NCBI GenBank assembly: GCA_964608895.1 | Contig: CAZSPT010000003.1 | Location: forward strand, 1 to 32,007 | Source: CAZSPT01 sp964608895 | Lineage (GTDB): Bacteria > Patescibacteriota > Patescibacteriia > 2-01-FULL-39-33 | DNA length: 32,007 bases | Direction of reading: 5' to 3' | Shown here: piece by piece, positions 24,037-31,119 of the stretch | Position numbering within the stretch: the first letter of the stretch is position 1 | Layout: every line of letters begins with the position of its first letter | Notes under the pieces: model-generated | What the model saw: the letters and a program-made list of their open reading frames with translations, nothing else | The model's database searches: none | Told to the model about the DNA's origin: nothing | Program-made: the position numbers and the translations under genes

Positions 24037-25383
24037 ATGACTGATAATTCCTTTCTCTACAGCTGTTCCAACTGCGGCGCCCAATATCCCAAATGGCAAG
24101 GGCGCTGTTTAGAATGCGGAAAATGGGGCACAATCAATCAGCAACCCGAAAGTTCTTTTAAGGGAAAAATCTCGCCGGCTTCTCCGGACCGGCCGATCAA
24201 CCTCGCTGAAACCGCCTTTAACGTCCAAAAAAGATTAAAAACCGAAATAACCGAGCTTGACCGGGTGCTCGGCGGCGGACTGGTCGCCGGCAGTGTCGTT
24301 CTCCTGGCCGGCCAACCCGGAGGAGGAAAATCAACCCTGGCCGGACAAATCGCCAAAGGAATTTCCGGCGCTCTTTATGTTTCCGGAGAAGAATCAGCCG
24401 AACAAGTGAAAATTAGAAGCGAAAGAATCGGTCTGGACTTGGCTAAATTCCAATTTCTCCCCCAGACTGAAGTTGAAAAAATCGTCGCCACCCTAAAAAA
24501 AATCAAACCGCCGGTCGCGATAATTGATTCAATTCAAACTCTCCACTCTCAAGAACTGCCGGCCGGCCCGGGCAGTCTTAACCAAATCACCGCCAGCGCC
24601 GCCAAACTGATTGAAGCCGCCAAAACAAGCAAAATTCCGATTTTAATCATCGGCCATATCACTAAAGAAGGAACAGTCGCCGGACCAAAAGTCCTGGAAC
24701 ATCTCGTTGACACGGTTCTTTATCTTGAAAACGACAGTCAAAATTTCTATAAAATCCTCCGAAGCGTCAAAAATCGTTTTGGCTCAACCGGAGAAATCGG
24801 AATTTTTGAAATGACCCGGAACGGCTTGGAAGAAATAACCGACCCAAGCGCTCTTTTTCTGGCTGAAAAAAATCAGCCGGCCAACGGCTCAATTACCACT
24901 ATTGTTCTGGAGGGAAGCCGGCCATTCCTGGTTGAAGTCCAGGCCCTAACCGTCAGAACAATTTTCGGCTATCCTCAAAGAAAATCAACCGGCTTTGACC
25001 TCAACCGACTCCAAATGCTTACCGCCGTGTTGGTAAAAATCGGCAAAATAAATCTCGGCAATCAAGATATCTATCTAAACATCGCCGGCGGATTAAAAAT
25101 AAAAGAAACCGCCTCGGATTTGGCGGTTTCACTGGCAATTGCTTCAGCCTTTCTTAATTTGCCCATCCCCCGAGACGCCCTGGCTTTCGGCGAAGTCGGT
25201 TTGGCCGGAGAAATCCGACCGGTCGCCCAGTTCAAAAAAAGAATCGCCGAAGCTGAAAAACTCCAATTCAATAAAATCATCGGCCCGGAAACCAACTTAG
25301 CCGCTCCCGGACTTTTGAAAGCAAAAACAATCAGCGAAGCAATCTCGCTTCTAAAATCACTAAATGAAAAAAGAACGACCTGA
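24037..25383 (+). CDS. radA: DNA repair protein RadA
   Basis: 448 residues, typical. RadA is a RecA-related helicase that processes recombination intermediates. N-terminal C4 zinc finger (Cys10/13/24/27), Walker A GQPGGGKST (92-100), Walker B region VAIIDSIQTL (160-169), the RadA-specific KNRFGSTGEIG (245-255), and a C-terminal Lon-protease-like domain (about 290-448; LNIAGGLKIKETASDLAVSLAIAS, FGEVGLAGEIRPV). All signature motifs are intact. Transcribed alone, with a terminator whose loop contains its stop codon. Confidence 0.97.
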   Translation: MTDNSFLYSCSNCGAQYPKWQGRCLECGKWGTINQQPESSFKGKISPASPDRPINLAETAFNVQKRLKTEITELDRVLGGGLVAGSVVLLAGQPGGGKSTLAGQIAKGISGALYVSGEESAEQVKIRSERIGLDLAKFQFLPQTEVEKIVATLKKIKPPVAIIDSIQTLHSQELPAGPGSLNQITASAAKLIEAAKTSKIPILIIGHITKEGTVAGPKVLEHLVDTVLYLENDSQNFYKILRSVKNRFGSTGEIGIFEMTRNGLEEITDPSALFLAEKNQPANGSITTIVLEGSRPFLVEVQALTVRTIFGYPQRKSTGFDLNRLQMLTAVLVKIGKINLGNQDIYLNIAGGLKIKETASDLAVSLAIASAFLNLPIPRDALAFGEVGLAGEIRPVAQFKKRIAEAEKLQFNKIIGPETNLAAPGLLKAKTISEAISLLKSLNEKRTT

Positions 25384-25395
25384 GTCGTTCTTTTT
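25368..25395. terminator. Bidirectional terminator between radA and the zinc-ribbon gene
   Basis: AAAAAGAACGAC (25368-25379) pairs perfectly with GTCGTTCTTTTT (25384-25395), loop CTGA. T-runs flank the stem in both directions. The radA stop codon TGA (25381-25383) is in the loop. Confidence 0.92.
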
Positions 25396-25402
25396 ATGTT
25401 CT

Positions 25403-25669
25403 CTATGAACACTCAATCGGAATTCTGCTGCCGGTGACATCCCTGATATTTTCGTTCTCAAGCTGTCTGCCGCATTTCCGGCAATAGAATTCTCGGTTGT
25501 AAAGAGTAATTTTCCCTTTTTCCAACCCTTCCTGACAAGAAACGCAAGTTCTGACATCTCTCCCCATAAATTCTACCCTTTTGGAATGAATCACTCTCCC
25601 GCAGAAGGTACAATGTACCTTTGCTTTTGTTCTGCTGCCTTTCTTAGTGGCCTGTTTTGTTCTGGGCAT
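25403..25669 (-). CDS. Small zinc-ribbon protein
   Basis: 88 residues from MPRTKQATKKG. This start is fixed by GGAGG six bases upstream of the ATG at 25669; the open frame extends 11 codons further but without a ribosome binding site. The N-terminus is basic (Lys/Arg-rich, about 1-17). Three CxxC pairs follow: Cys20/23, Cys42/45, Cys63/66, plus a lone Cys87. The spacing suggests one or two zinc-binding knuckles. No named family is recognised; nucleic-acid or ribosome binding is plausible from the basic tail and ribbon but unproven. Expression appears carefully controlled: perfect promoter, long leader with mini-ORFs and hairpin, and shared bidirectional terminator. Confidence 0.85.
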   Translation of the reverse strand: MPRTKQATKKGSRTKAKVHCTFCGRVIHSKRVEFMGRDVRTCVSCQEGLEKGKITLYNREFYCRKCGRQLENENIRDVTGSRIPIECS

Positions 25670-25712
25670 TTCTTCCCTCCTGATTGTCCAATTGATTGTC
25701 AATTTCCACCAT
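25644..25712 (-). CDS. Upstream mini-ORF 2 in the zinc-ribbon leader (22 codons)
   Basis: ATG at 25712 to TAA at 25644-25646, peptide beginning MVEIDNQLDNQEGRNAQ. It overlaps the start of the zinc-ribbon gene in another frame and contains that gene's GGAGG within its codons. An AGGAGG 13 bases upstream lies in the loop of the leader hairpin. Translation is possible but unproven; it may be a coupling or leader peptide. Confidence 0.35.
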   Translation of the reverse strand: MVEIDNQLDNQEGRNAQNKTGH

Positions 25713-25714
25713 AA

Positions 25715-25744
25715 TTTGCGTTTTACCTCCTTTCTAAACGCAAA
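25715..25744 (-). promoter_or_regulatory. Leader hairpin with AGGAGG in the loop
   Basis: Arms 25715-25723 and 25736-25744 form a perfect 9-bp inverted repeat (TTTGCGTTT/AAACGCAAA on the minus strand) with a 12-nt loop containing AGGAGG. The upstream arm overlaps the end of mini-ORF 1, so a ribosome on that ORF would open the stem. Confidence 0.6.
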
Positions 25745-25760
25745 CTTTCACGAACTTCAT
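25734..25760 (-). CDS. Upstream mini-ORF 1 in the zinc-ribbon leader (8 codons)
   Basis: ATG at 25760 to TAG at 25734-25736, peptide MKFVKVCV, preceded by GGCGG. It ends inside the 5' arm of the leader hairpin. No run of one amino acid is present, so it is not a classical amino-acid attenuator. Existence as a translated ORF is inferred. Confidence 0.3.
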   Translation of the reverse strand: MKFVKVCV

Positions 25761-25787
25761 TTTTACCGCCTAAAACAACTTCTTTTA

Positions 25788-25816
25788 ATTATATCTCAAA
25801 AAATAAAAGCTGTCAA
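25788..25816 (-). promoter_or_regulatory. Consensus sigma70 promoter of the zinc-ribbon gene
   Basis: TTGACA (25811-25816), 17-bp spacer, TATAAT (25788-25793): both hexamers are perfect. The predicted leader to the ATG at 25669 is about 110 bases. It lies right after the stop of the glycosylase gene. Confidence 0.92.
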
Positions 25817-25820
25817 AAAA

Positions 25821-26339
25821 TTATCCCCAAATAAACCGCCAGGGTTTTTCGCGGTATTCTCCGGCATAATCCACTCCGATTCTCGGAGCAGTGATAATTT
25901 TTTTAGGAGATTTTCCGGGTTTAATCGCCAACCGAGCTTTTTTTTCAAAAGCCGATGTTTTGTTGAAACTTTTGTCAATTCCAAAAGCTCGAGTTAACCG
26001 GCCCGGGCCGTCAAGTCGGACTGATTCAAATCCTTTCAAAGGCCTGGCCGCTCTGATTAAAACAGCGGCTGGATAATCTTTATTTTCAGTAACAATATTT
26101 AGACAATAGTGAATTCCGTAAATTAAATAAACATACCAAAAACCGGCCGGACCGAACATCACCGCCGTCCGGGCGGTTCGGCCGCGGCTGGCGTGAGAAG
26201 CTAAGTCAGCCGGACCGCAATAAGCTTCAGTTTCAGTGATGACCGCTTCAAAATTATTTTTAACCAGCCGACAGCCAAGCAGGCTTTTAGCGACTTTTAA
26301 AGTCTTTTGGCGATAAAATTTTTGAGGCAGAAAAACCAT
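25821..26339 (-). CDS. mpg: DNA-3-methyladenine glycosylase (AAG/MPG family)
   Basis: 172 residues from MVFLPQKFY; an in-frame ATG at 26354 would add five residues, but family proteins begin near LPxxFY. It excises alkylated purines in base-excision repair. Signature blocks: VAKSLLGCRLV (about 15-25), ETEAYCGPADLASHASRGRTARTAVMFGPAGFWYVYLIYGIHYCLNIV in the centre holding the catalytic Glu and the base-flipping Tyr region, and VLIRAARPL. The C-terminus GEYREKPWRFIWG fits the family's end. The length is slightly short but complete. Divergent from the small gene at 26443. Confidence 0.94.
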   Translation of the reverse strand: MVFLPQKFYRQKTLKVAKSLLGCRLVKNNFEAVITETEAYCGPADLASHASRGRTARTAVMFGPAGFWYVYLIYGIHYCLNIVTENKDYPAAVLIRAARPLKGFESVRLDGPGRLTRAFGIDKSFNKTSAFEKKARLAIKPGKSPKKIITAPRIGVDYAGEYREKPWRFIWG

Positions 26340-26347
26340 AAAAAAAC

Positions 26348-26375
26348 TTGACAAAATTTTTCAAAATGTTATATT
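26348..26375 (+). promoter_or_regulatory. Promoter of the 69-residue gene
   Basis: TTGACA (26348-26353), 16-bp spacer, TATATT (26370-26375). A minus-strand TATAAC (26368-26373) overlaps it and could serve the glycosylase gene, though no good -35 was seen for that direction. Confidence 0.65.
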
Positions 26376-26442
26376 GACAACAGTTCTTATCTTCTTATCT
26401 TGATTGGCTTGAGGTAGCAACTCGAGAAAGGAGGCGGTCACC

Positions 26443-26652
26443 ATGGAAAATGAAGATCGTCTGGCAAAAGAAATCAGAAAAGTGCTGGGGCATGTCGGCG
26501 GAACAATAACCGCTCAGGAGGCAATCGGCAGAATCAAAGTCCTAATCGAAAAGGACGAAAGACTGATTTGGCCGGAATTCCATCCACCTTTCCCGCCTTT
26601 CTTGAAAATAAGCGGGAAAAACTGGAGACCGAGCCAAATCTGCGCCAATTGA
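26443..26652 (+). CDS. Small hypothetical protein with strong ribosome binding site
   Basis: 69 residues, preceded by AAAGGAGG at ideal distance from ATG (AGGAGGCGGTCACCATG), one of only two strong Shine-Dalgarno sites before a gene in the window. The first half is a charged amphipathic helix region (MENEDRLAKEIRKVLGHVGG..TAQEAIGRIKVLIEKDERL); the second is Pro/aromatic-rich (WPEFHPPFPPFLKISGKNW). No membrane segment or family recognised. It has its own promoter and a strong terminator, so it is a self-contained transcription unit; that, rather than length, supports it as a real gene. Confidence 0.75.
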   Translation: MENEDRLAKEIRKVLGHVGGTITAQEAIGRIKVLIEKDERLIWPEFHPPFPPFLKISGKNWRPSQICAN

Positions 26653-26658
26653 CCTTCC

Positions 26659-26688
26659 GCCGCTTCGGAAATCCGAAGCGGCTTTTTT
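26659..26688 (+). terminator. Intrinsic terminator after the 69-residue gene
   Basis: GCCGCTTCGG (26659-26668) pairs with CCGAAGCGGC (26673-26682), loop AAAT, six T follow. GC-rich stem; the T-run touches the stop of recG on the other strand. No T-run on the minus side, so it works for the plus strand only. Confidence 0.93.
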
Positions 26689-28774
26689 ATTCCTGATGAC
26701 CGGCAAAATCCGCCGCGGCCAGTCTTTCTTGAAGAACAGGATAATTTTCCAGAGAATCTTCCGCGGCCAGCTCTTTGGCCGCCTCTTGAGTTTGATTTAT
26801 CATTGCGGCGTCGGTTAAATCAGCCAGTTTGAAATTATTGAAACCAGACTGCTGGTAGCCGTAAATCTGACCGGCGCCCCGAAGCTCAAGATCCCGCCGA
26901 GCCAGAGTAAGACCGTCATGGCAACGGCAAAAAATTTCCAATCTTTTTCTAACTGCCTCTTCAAAAGAATCACTGAATAAAAAGCAATAAGACTGACGGG
27001 AGCTCCGTCCGACTCGGCCCCGGAACTGGTGAAGCTGAGCCAGCCCAAATCGCTCGGCTCCTTCAATTACCATTACTGAAGCATTGGGAATATCAACTCC
27101 AACCTCCACTACCGAAGTGGAAATTAAAATCGCCAACTTTCCTTGAGAAAAATCAGAAACTACCTTTTCTTTTTCTGATGATTTTAGCCGACCGTGCAGA
27201 ATACCAACCGAAAGATTGGGAAAAACTTCCCGGTTTAATTTTTCAAACTCTTGATTAACCGAACGAACTCCGAGCTTGTCAGAAGGGTCAATCAACGGAC
27301 AAACGACAAAAACCTGGCCACCCCGGCCGACTTCTTCGGCAATGAAATTGTAAGCCGCCTGCCTTTTTCCATCCGAAACCAGCCGAGTAATCACCTTTTT
27401 TCGGCCCGGCGGTAGCTGGCGGATCACCGAAAGGTCCAAACTGCCGTAGAGAGTTAAGGCGAGCGACCGGGGAATCGGAGTGGCGGTCAACGAAAGCAAA
27501 TGGGGTGTTTTTTCGGACTGAAATCCCCCGCCTCGGGAAAGAAGCTCTCGCTGCTTGACTCCGAAGCGATGCTGTTCGTCAATAATTACCAAGCCAAGCC
27601 GCTTGAAAAAAACTTCTTTTTGAATTAAAGCATGAGTGCCGACGACCACTGAAATTTCTCCCCGGCGGCCGGCGGCTAAAAAATCCTTCTTGGAAATTTT
27701 CTTTTTCTTTCCGCCGGCCGGACTAACCAGCCGCTGTTCCCGGGTCAGCAGTCCGAAAACAAAATCTTTGGAAACCCCTTTATCGGCCAATTTGGTTAAA
27801 GTTTCAAAATGCTGACGGGCGAGAATTTCAGTCGGCGCCATAAAAACGGCTTGAAAACCGTTGCCTACCGCTTGCACAATGGCAATCGCCGCCACCGCGG
27901 TTTTACCGGAACCGACATCGCCTTCAAGCAACCGGGTCATCGGCCGGGACTCTTTCAAATCTTTTATAATCTCCCAAGCGGATTTTTTCTGGTCGTCGGT
28001 GAGCGAAAAACCAAACCCGGCCACAAACTTTTTAGTCTTTTCCCGGCAAAATTTCAGACTGAAGGCCGGCCGGGCTTCTTTTTTTTTCTTTAAAATTTGA
28101 GACCAAAGTTGAACTAAAAAAAGCTCGTCAAAAGCCAGCCGCTGCCGAGCGGCCGCCAAACTCTGATAATTTTCAGGAAAGTGAATTTCTTTAACCGCCG
28201 TCAAAAGATTATTTAGGGAGTATTTTTTTCTGATTTTTTCAGGAAGATAATCTTGGAGTTGACTGCTGAATTTAAGGGCTGTTCTAACCAAGAATCTGAG
28301 CTGTTTTTGGCTTAATCCTTCGGTTAGGGAATAAATCGGAACCAACCGGGCGGTATGAGTGCTGATTTTTGTCGCTCTTTCATAACTAGGAGAATTTAGA
28401 TAAAGATCAAAGAGATTGCCGGCGGTTTTTCCGGAGAGATAGACTTCGGTTCCGGGCCGAAGATTCTTGGCAATCCAAGGCTGATTGAACCAAACAACTC
28501 TGAGAGAATCGCTCTGGTCGCTAACAACCGCTTCGGTGATAATTTTCTTACGCCGAGGAGTCCGGCGATTCTTTAAAATCTCAATTTTTCCCCGAACAGT
28601 CGCGGTTATCCCGGGTTCAAGGTCTTTAATCGGGACAATCTTGCTAAAATCCTCGTAACGGAAGGGATAATAAAAAATGAGATCCTTAACGGTCTCAATC
28701 CCTAATTTTTTCAGCCGAGCGCCAATCGTCCGGCCTACTTTATTCAATTGATTAACGGGACTTTCTAAAGTCAT
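26687..28774 (-). CDS. recG: ATP-dependent DNA helicase RecG
   Basis: 695 residues, normal. RecG remodels stalled replication forks and Holliday junctions. N-terminal wedge/OB domain (about 1-140, with GVGKTIGARLKKLGI-like opening NKVGRTIGARLKKLGIET), Walker A GDVGSGKT (285-292), MAPTEILARQHF (312-323), DEQH box (399-402) in IIDEQHRFGV, LLSLTATPIPRSLAL, and the C-terminal helicase motifs STSVVEVGVDIPNASVMVIEGAERFGLAQLHQLRGRVGR-like (here LHQFRGRVGRS). The ATG lies 11 bases after the tRNA-Arg 3' end, so its mRNA is released by tRNA processing. Confidence 0.97.
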   Translation of the reverse strand: MTLESPVNQLNKVGRTIGARLKKLGIETVKDLIFYYPFRYEDFSKIVPIKDLEPGITATVRGKIEILKNRRTPRRKKIITEAVVSDQSDSLRVVWFNQPWIAKNLRPGTEVYLSGKTAGNLFDLYLNSPSYERATKISTHTARLVPIYSLTEGLSQKQLRFLVRTALKFSSQLQDYLPEKIRKKYSLNNLLTAVKEIHFPENYQSLAAARQRLAFDELFLVQLWSQILKKKKEARPAFSLKFCREKTKKFVAGFGFSLTDDQKKSAWEIIKDLKESRPMTRLLEGDVGSGKTAVAAIAIVQAVGNGFQAVFMAPTEILARQHFETLTKLADKGVSKDFVFGLLTREQRLVSPAGGKKKKISKKDFLAAGRRGEISVVVGTHALIQKEVFFKRLGLVIIDEQHRFGVKQRELLSRGGGFQSEKTPHLLSLTATPIPRSLALTLYGSLDLSVIRQLPPGRKKVITRLVSDGKRQAAYNFIAEEVGRGGQVFVVCPLIDPSDKLGVRSVNQEFEKLNREVFPNLSVGILHGRLKSSEKEKVVSDFSQGKLAILISTSVVEVGVDIPNASVMVIEGAERFGLAQLHQFRGRVGRSSRQSYCFLFSDSFEEAVRKRLEIFCRCHDGLTLARRDLELRGAGQIYGYQQSGFNNFKLADLTDAAMINQTQEAAKELAAEDSLENYPVLQERLAAADFAGHQE

Positions 28775-28785
28775 TTTCTTACCAA

Positions 28786-28859
28786 CGTCCCCGGCAGGAT
28801 TTGAACCTGCGATCTTTGGCTCCGCAAGCCAACGCTTTATCCAGCTAAGCTACGGGGAC
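28786..28859 (-). tRNA. tRNA-Arg (anticodon GCG)
   Basis: Minus-strand cloverleaf: acceptor GTCCCCG/CGGGGAC, D-stem GCTT/AAGC, anticodon stem TTGGC/GCCAA with 7-nt loop TTGCGGA (anticodon GCG), T-arm GCAGG-TTCAAAT-CCTGC, discriminator G. The CCA end is not encoded. The D-loop adenosine fits Arg identity. It sits 6 bases after the stop of the membrane protein gene and 11 before recG. GCG reads CGC and CGT; bacteria more often use ACG with inosine. Confidence 0.92.
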
Positions 28860-28865
28860 CGATTA

Positions 28866-29369
28866 TTAAAACTTGAGCCAGCGGCCAATTTGATCAAACA
28901 ACGGCTCTGCTTCCTGGTCAAGGTCCTCCTTGAGAAAATCATTCAGAAAATCCCTGATTGAAAGCGGATTCTGACTCTCCAGAAGAATAGCTAAACGCCC
29001 TCGGAGCGGATTTCGAAAGTTGAAATAAAGTTTTTTCGTCCCATTTTCCCGATAGATAATAAAAAATGACTTAAAATCTTGATAGGGATAAAAATAACCA
29101 CCGAATTCAACTCCGTCCGGCGTCAAAACACATTTGACAATTTTTGAGCCGCGGAATTCATAAAGAAGGATTAAAGCATAGAATAAAATCAAAAAAACGG
29201 CAAAAAGATAATTAGCCACGAGAATTGCCCAACCAACGGCCAGTAAAAAAATAACCGCTGAAATCAGATACCAAAATGTTCCCTTGGGATGCTTTTGAAA
29301 TTCCGGGCAGGACCAGCTAAAGGCAATTTCCAACAGCTGGTCTGTTCGCTTCTCTTCTTCCTCCGGCAT
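28866..29369 (-). CDS. Hypothetical membrane protein, CPR type
   Basis: 167 residues. An acidic N-terminus, then FSWSCPEFQKHPKGTFWY, two closely spaced membrane helices (about 33-50 and 53-70), and a soluble C-terminal half with strands LTPDGVEFGGYFYPYQDFKSFFIIYRENGTKKLYFNFRNPLRGRLAILLE that resembles a PH-like bacterial fold, ending in a helical segment (IRDFLNDFLKEDLDQEAEPLFDQIGRWLKF). This architecture is common in Patescibacteria; function is unknown. A good promoter precedes it (29399-29427), and it heads the unit with tRNA-Arg and recG. Confidence 0.85.
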   Translation of the reverse strand: MPEEEEKRTDQLLEIAFSWSCPEFQKHPKGTFWYLISAVIFLLAVGWAILVANYLFAVFLILFYALILLYEFRGSKIVKCVLTPDGVEFGGYFYPYQDFKSFFIIYRENGTKKLYFNFRNPLRGRLAILLESQNPLSIRDFLNDFLKEDLDQEAEPLFDQIGRWLKF

Positions 29370-29398
29370 ATTTAATTCCTTAATAATAAACTGTTTTT

Positions 29399-29427
29399 AT
29401 TATACCTGATTTTATTTTTTTTTTCAA
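29399..29427 (-). promoter_or_regulatory. Promoter of the membrane protein-tRNA-Arg-recG unit
   Basis: Minus strand TTGAAA (29422-29427), 17-bp spacer, TATAAT (29399-29404). Leader about 25-30 bases to the ATG at 29369. Confidence 0.8.
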
Positions 29428-29434
29428 TCAAATA

Positions 29435-29463
29435 TTTACAAAACCGAGCAATAGTGGTAGAAT
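29435..29463 (+). promoter_or_regulatory. Promoter of tRNA-Ser
   Basis: TTTACA (29435-29440), 17-bp spacer, TAGAAT (29458-29463). The transcript would start about 5 bases before the mature tRNA 5' end at 29475. It lies back to back with the minus-strand promoter. Confidence 0.7.
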
Positions 29464-29474
29464 TAAACCAATTC

Positions 29475-29567
<93 letters not shown>

Positions 29568-29602
29568 GTCCAATTTCGAACCTTACTAATCATGGACAAA
29601 AT

Positions 29603-30448
29603 ATGGCGGTTGCAAACAAAAAAATTTTAGATAGCGTAAAAGATAAACCTTACTTCAACAAGGATAATTTTGTTTTATATCAAAACGACAGTTTGAAATT
29701 TTTAGAACAACTGCCAGAGAATTCTATTGATATGATTTTTGCCGATCCGCCTTATTTCTTATCATCAGGTAGTTTTACTTGCCAAAACGGTAAAATGGTC
29801 AGTGTTAAAAAGGGAAACTGGGATTTAAGCAACGGACTAAAAAAAGATTTTGAATTTCATCTCGACTGGACAAAAGCATGCCATAGAGTTTTAAAACCGG
29901 GCGGAACAATTTGGATTTCGGGAACTTATCATTCTATTTATCAGTGTGGTCTTGCTTTGCAAACTAATAAATTTCATATCTTAAATGATATTGCTTGGTT
30001 CAAACCCAATGCCTCGCCGAATTTAAGTTGCCGTTTTTTTACTGCCAGTCACGAGACGCTTATTTGGGCAAGAAAAGACAAAAAGGGAAGGCATAAATTT
30101 AATTATGATTTGATGAAAAATAGCGATTGGCCAGAGGATTTTATTAAAAAACCGAATTTGCAAATGAGAAGTGTTTGGGCAATTTATCCGCCCAAAAAAG
30201 AAGAAAAGACTTTTGGTAAGCATCCCACCCAAAAACCAATGGATTTATTAAATAGAGTTGTTTTAGCCGGCACAGATAAAAATGATATTGTTTTGGATCC
30301 TTTTACTGGTTCGTCAACTACTGGTTTGGTTTGTATTTTAAATAATAGAAAATTTATCGGCATTGATACGGAAAAAAAGTATTTGGATTTGTCAATTAAA
30401 AGATTTGACGAATTGGCTAAAAAACAAGGCAGTAAGCTAAAATTTTAA
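29603..30448 (+). CDS. DpnA/HinfI-like DNA adenine methyltransferase (beta class)
   Basis: 281 residues from MAVANKKILD; the open frame extends back into tRNA-Ser, which is not coding, so this internal ATG is chosen. Motif order is IV before I: catalytic DPPY (48-51) in DMIFADPPYFLSSG, then DPFTGSSTTG (232-241) for S-adenosylmethionine with FIGIDTEKKY, and HPTQKP (207-212). This is the beta-class N6-adenine/N4-cytosine architecture. The segment ADPPYFLSSG..VSVKKGNWD is very like DpnA/M.DpnIIB, which methylates GATC; GATC specificity here is inference. It lies 4 bases before a MutH-like nuclease gene, so the two probably form a restriction-modification pair. Confidence 0.92.
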   Translation: MAVANKKILDSVKDKPYFNKDNFVLYQNDSLKFLEQLPENSIDMIFADPPYFLSSGSFTCQNGKMVSVKKGNWDLSNGLKKDFEFHLDWTKACHRVLKPGGTIWISGTYHSIYQCGLALQTNKFHILNDIAWFKPNASPNLSCRFFTASHETLIWARKDKKGRHKFNYDLMKNSDWPEDFIKKPNLQMRSVWAIYPPKKEEKTFGKHPTQKPMDLLNRVVLAGTDKNDIVLDPFTGSSTTGLVCILNNRKFIGIDTEKKYLDLSIKRFDELAKKQGSKLKF

Positions 30449-30452
30449 TTTT

Positions 30453-31073
30453 ATGAAAATCGTTACAAGGGCTACGGCCATCAAAAATTTAAAGAAACAC
30501 ATTGGACAAGATTTAGCCGAACTGTCTAAGAAATTTGGAATTACCACCTACAAGAATGGCAAGCAGAACAAGGGTTGGAAAGGTTTAATATTGGAGAGGT
30601 TAGCTGGGCTTGAATGCAATGTTTCTAAGGCGCCAAATGGTTTGTCTTATGAACTAAAATCAGTGGCCTTCCACTATGTAAAAGATAAACTTGTGCCAAA
30701 AGAAACAATGGCAATAACCATGATTAATCCGCAAGAATTGAAAGAACACGATTTCCTTGAAAGCCATTGTTGGGCGAAATTAAAATCAATCGTTTTTTGT
30801 GCTGTTATGTGGCATGGTCAAAATGCGACTAAAGCTGAATTATTGGAAGTAGAAAGTTTAGATTTTCTAGAAGACGATGACTTGATAAAAGAAATTAAAG
30901 CCGATTATGATTTTATTCGAGAAAAATTGATAAAACACGGATTCGAAAGTTTGACGGGCAAAGATGGCAAATGGATTCAAGCAAGAACCAAAGGCCCGGG
31001 ACACGGTTCAATCAGCAGGGCTTTTTACGCCCGAAAAGAATTAGTCGAAAAAATATTCGAAATTGGGGAATAA
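30453..31073 (+). CDS. MutH/Sau3AI-like endonuclease
   Basis: 206 residues. It aligns by eye with MutH across its length: GQDLAELSKKFGI (18-30), KGWKGLILERLAG (40-52), YELKSV (66-71), CWAKLKSIVF (106-115) and AFYARKELVEKIF (190-202), the last matching MutH's GFYLKKNF. Compared with the MutH active site (Glu56, Asp70, Glu77, Lys79, Lys116), Glu48, Glu67, Lys69 and Lys109 are present, but the Asp70 position, counted from Glu48, is Asn62 and the following loop is two residues shorter. The coupling with an adenine methyltransferase favours a GATC-type restriction enzyme rather than mismatch repair. Whether it cuts is open. Confidence 0.82.
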   Translation: MKIVTRATAIKNLKKHIGQDLAELSKKFGITTYKNGKQNKGWKGLILERLAGLECNVSKAPNGLSYELKSVAFHYVKDKLVPKETMAITMINPQELKEHDFLESHCWAKLKSIVFCAVMWHGQNATKAELLEVESLDFLEDDDLIKEIKADYDFIREKLIKHGFESLTGKDGKWIQARTKGPGHGSISRAFYARKELVEKIFEIGE

Positions 31074-31095
31074 TTAATTATAGAATAGATATGAT

Positions 31096-31119
31096 AGGGT
31101 AAAGTTCAATATTTGAACC
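31096..31119. repeat. Left terminal inverted repeat of the IS
   Basis: AGGGTAAAGTT then a less conserved part ending GAACC; it pairs with the right end at 31946-31969. The transposase stop codon overlaps its inner edge. Confidence 0.85.

Noticed and set aside
25637..25669. N-terminus MPRTKQATKKG resembles the histone H3 tail
   Set aside because: The match is only a few basic residues, and the rest of the protein is a zinc ribbon; coincidence.
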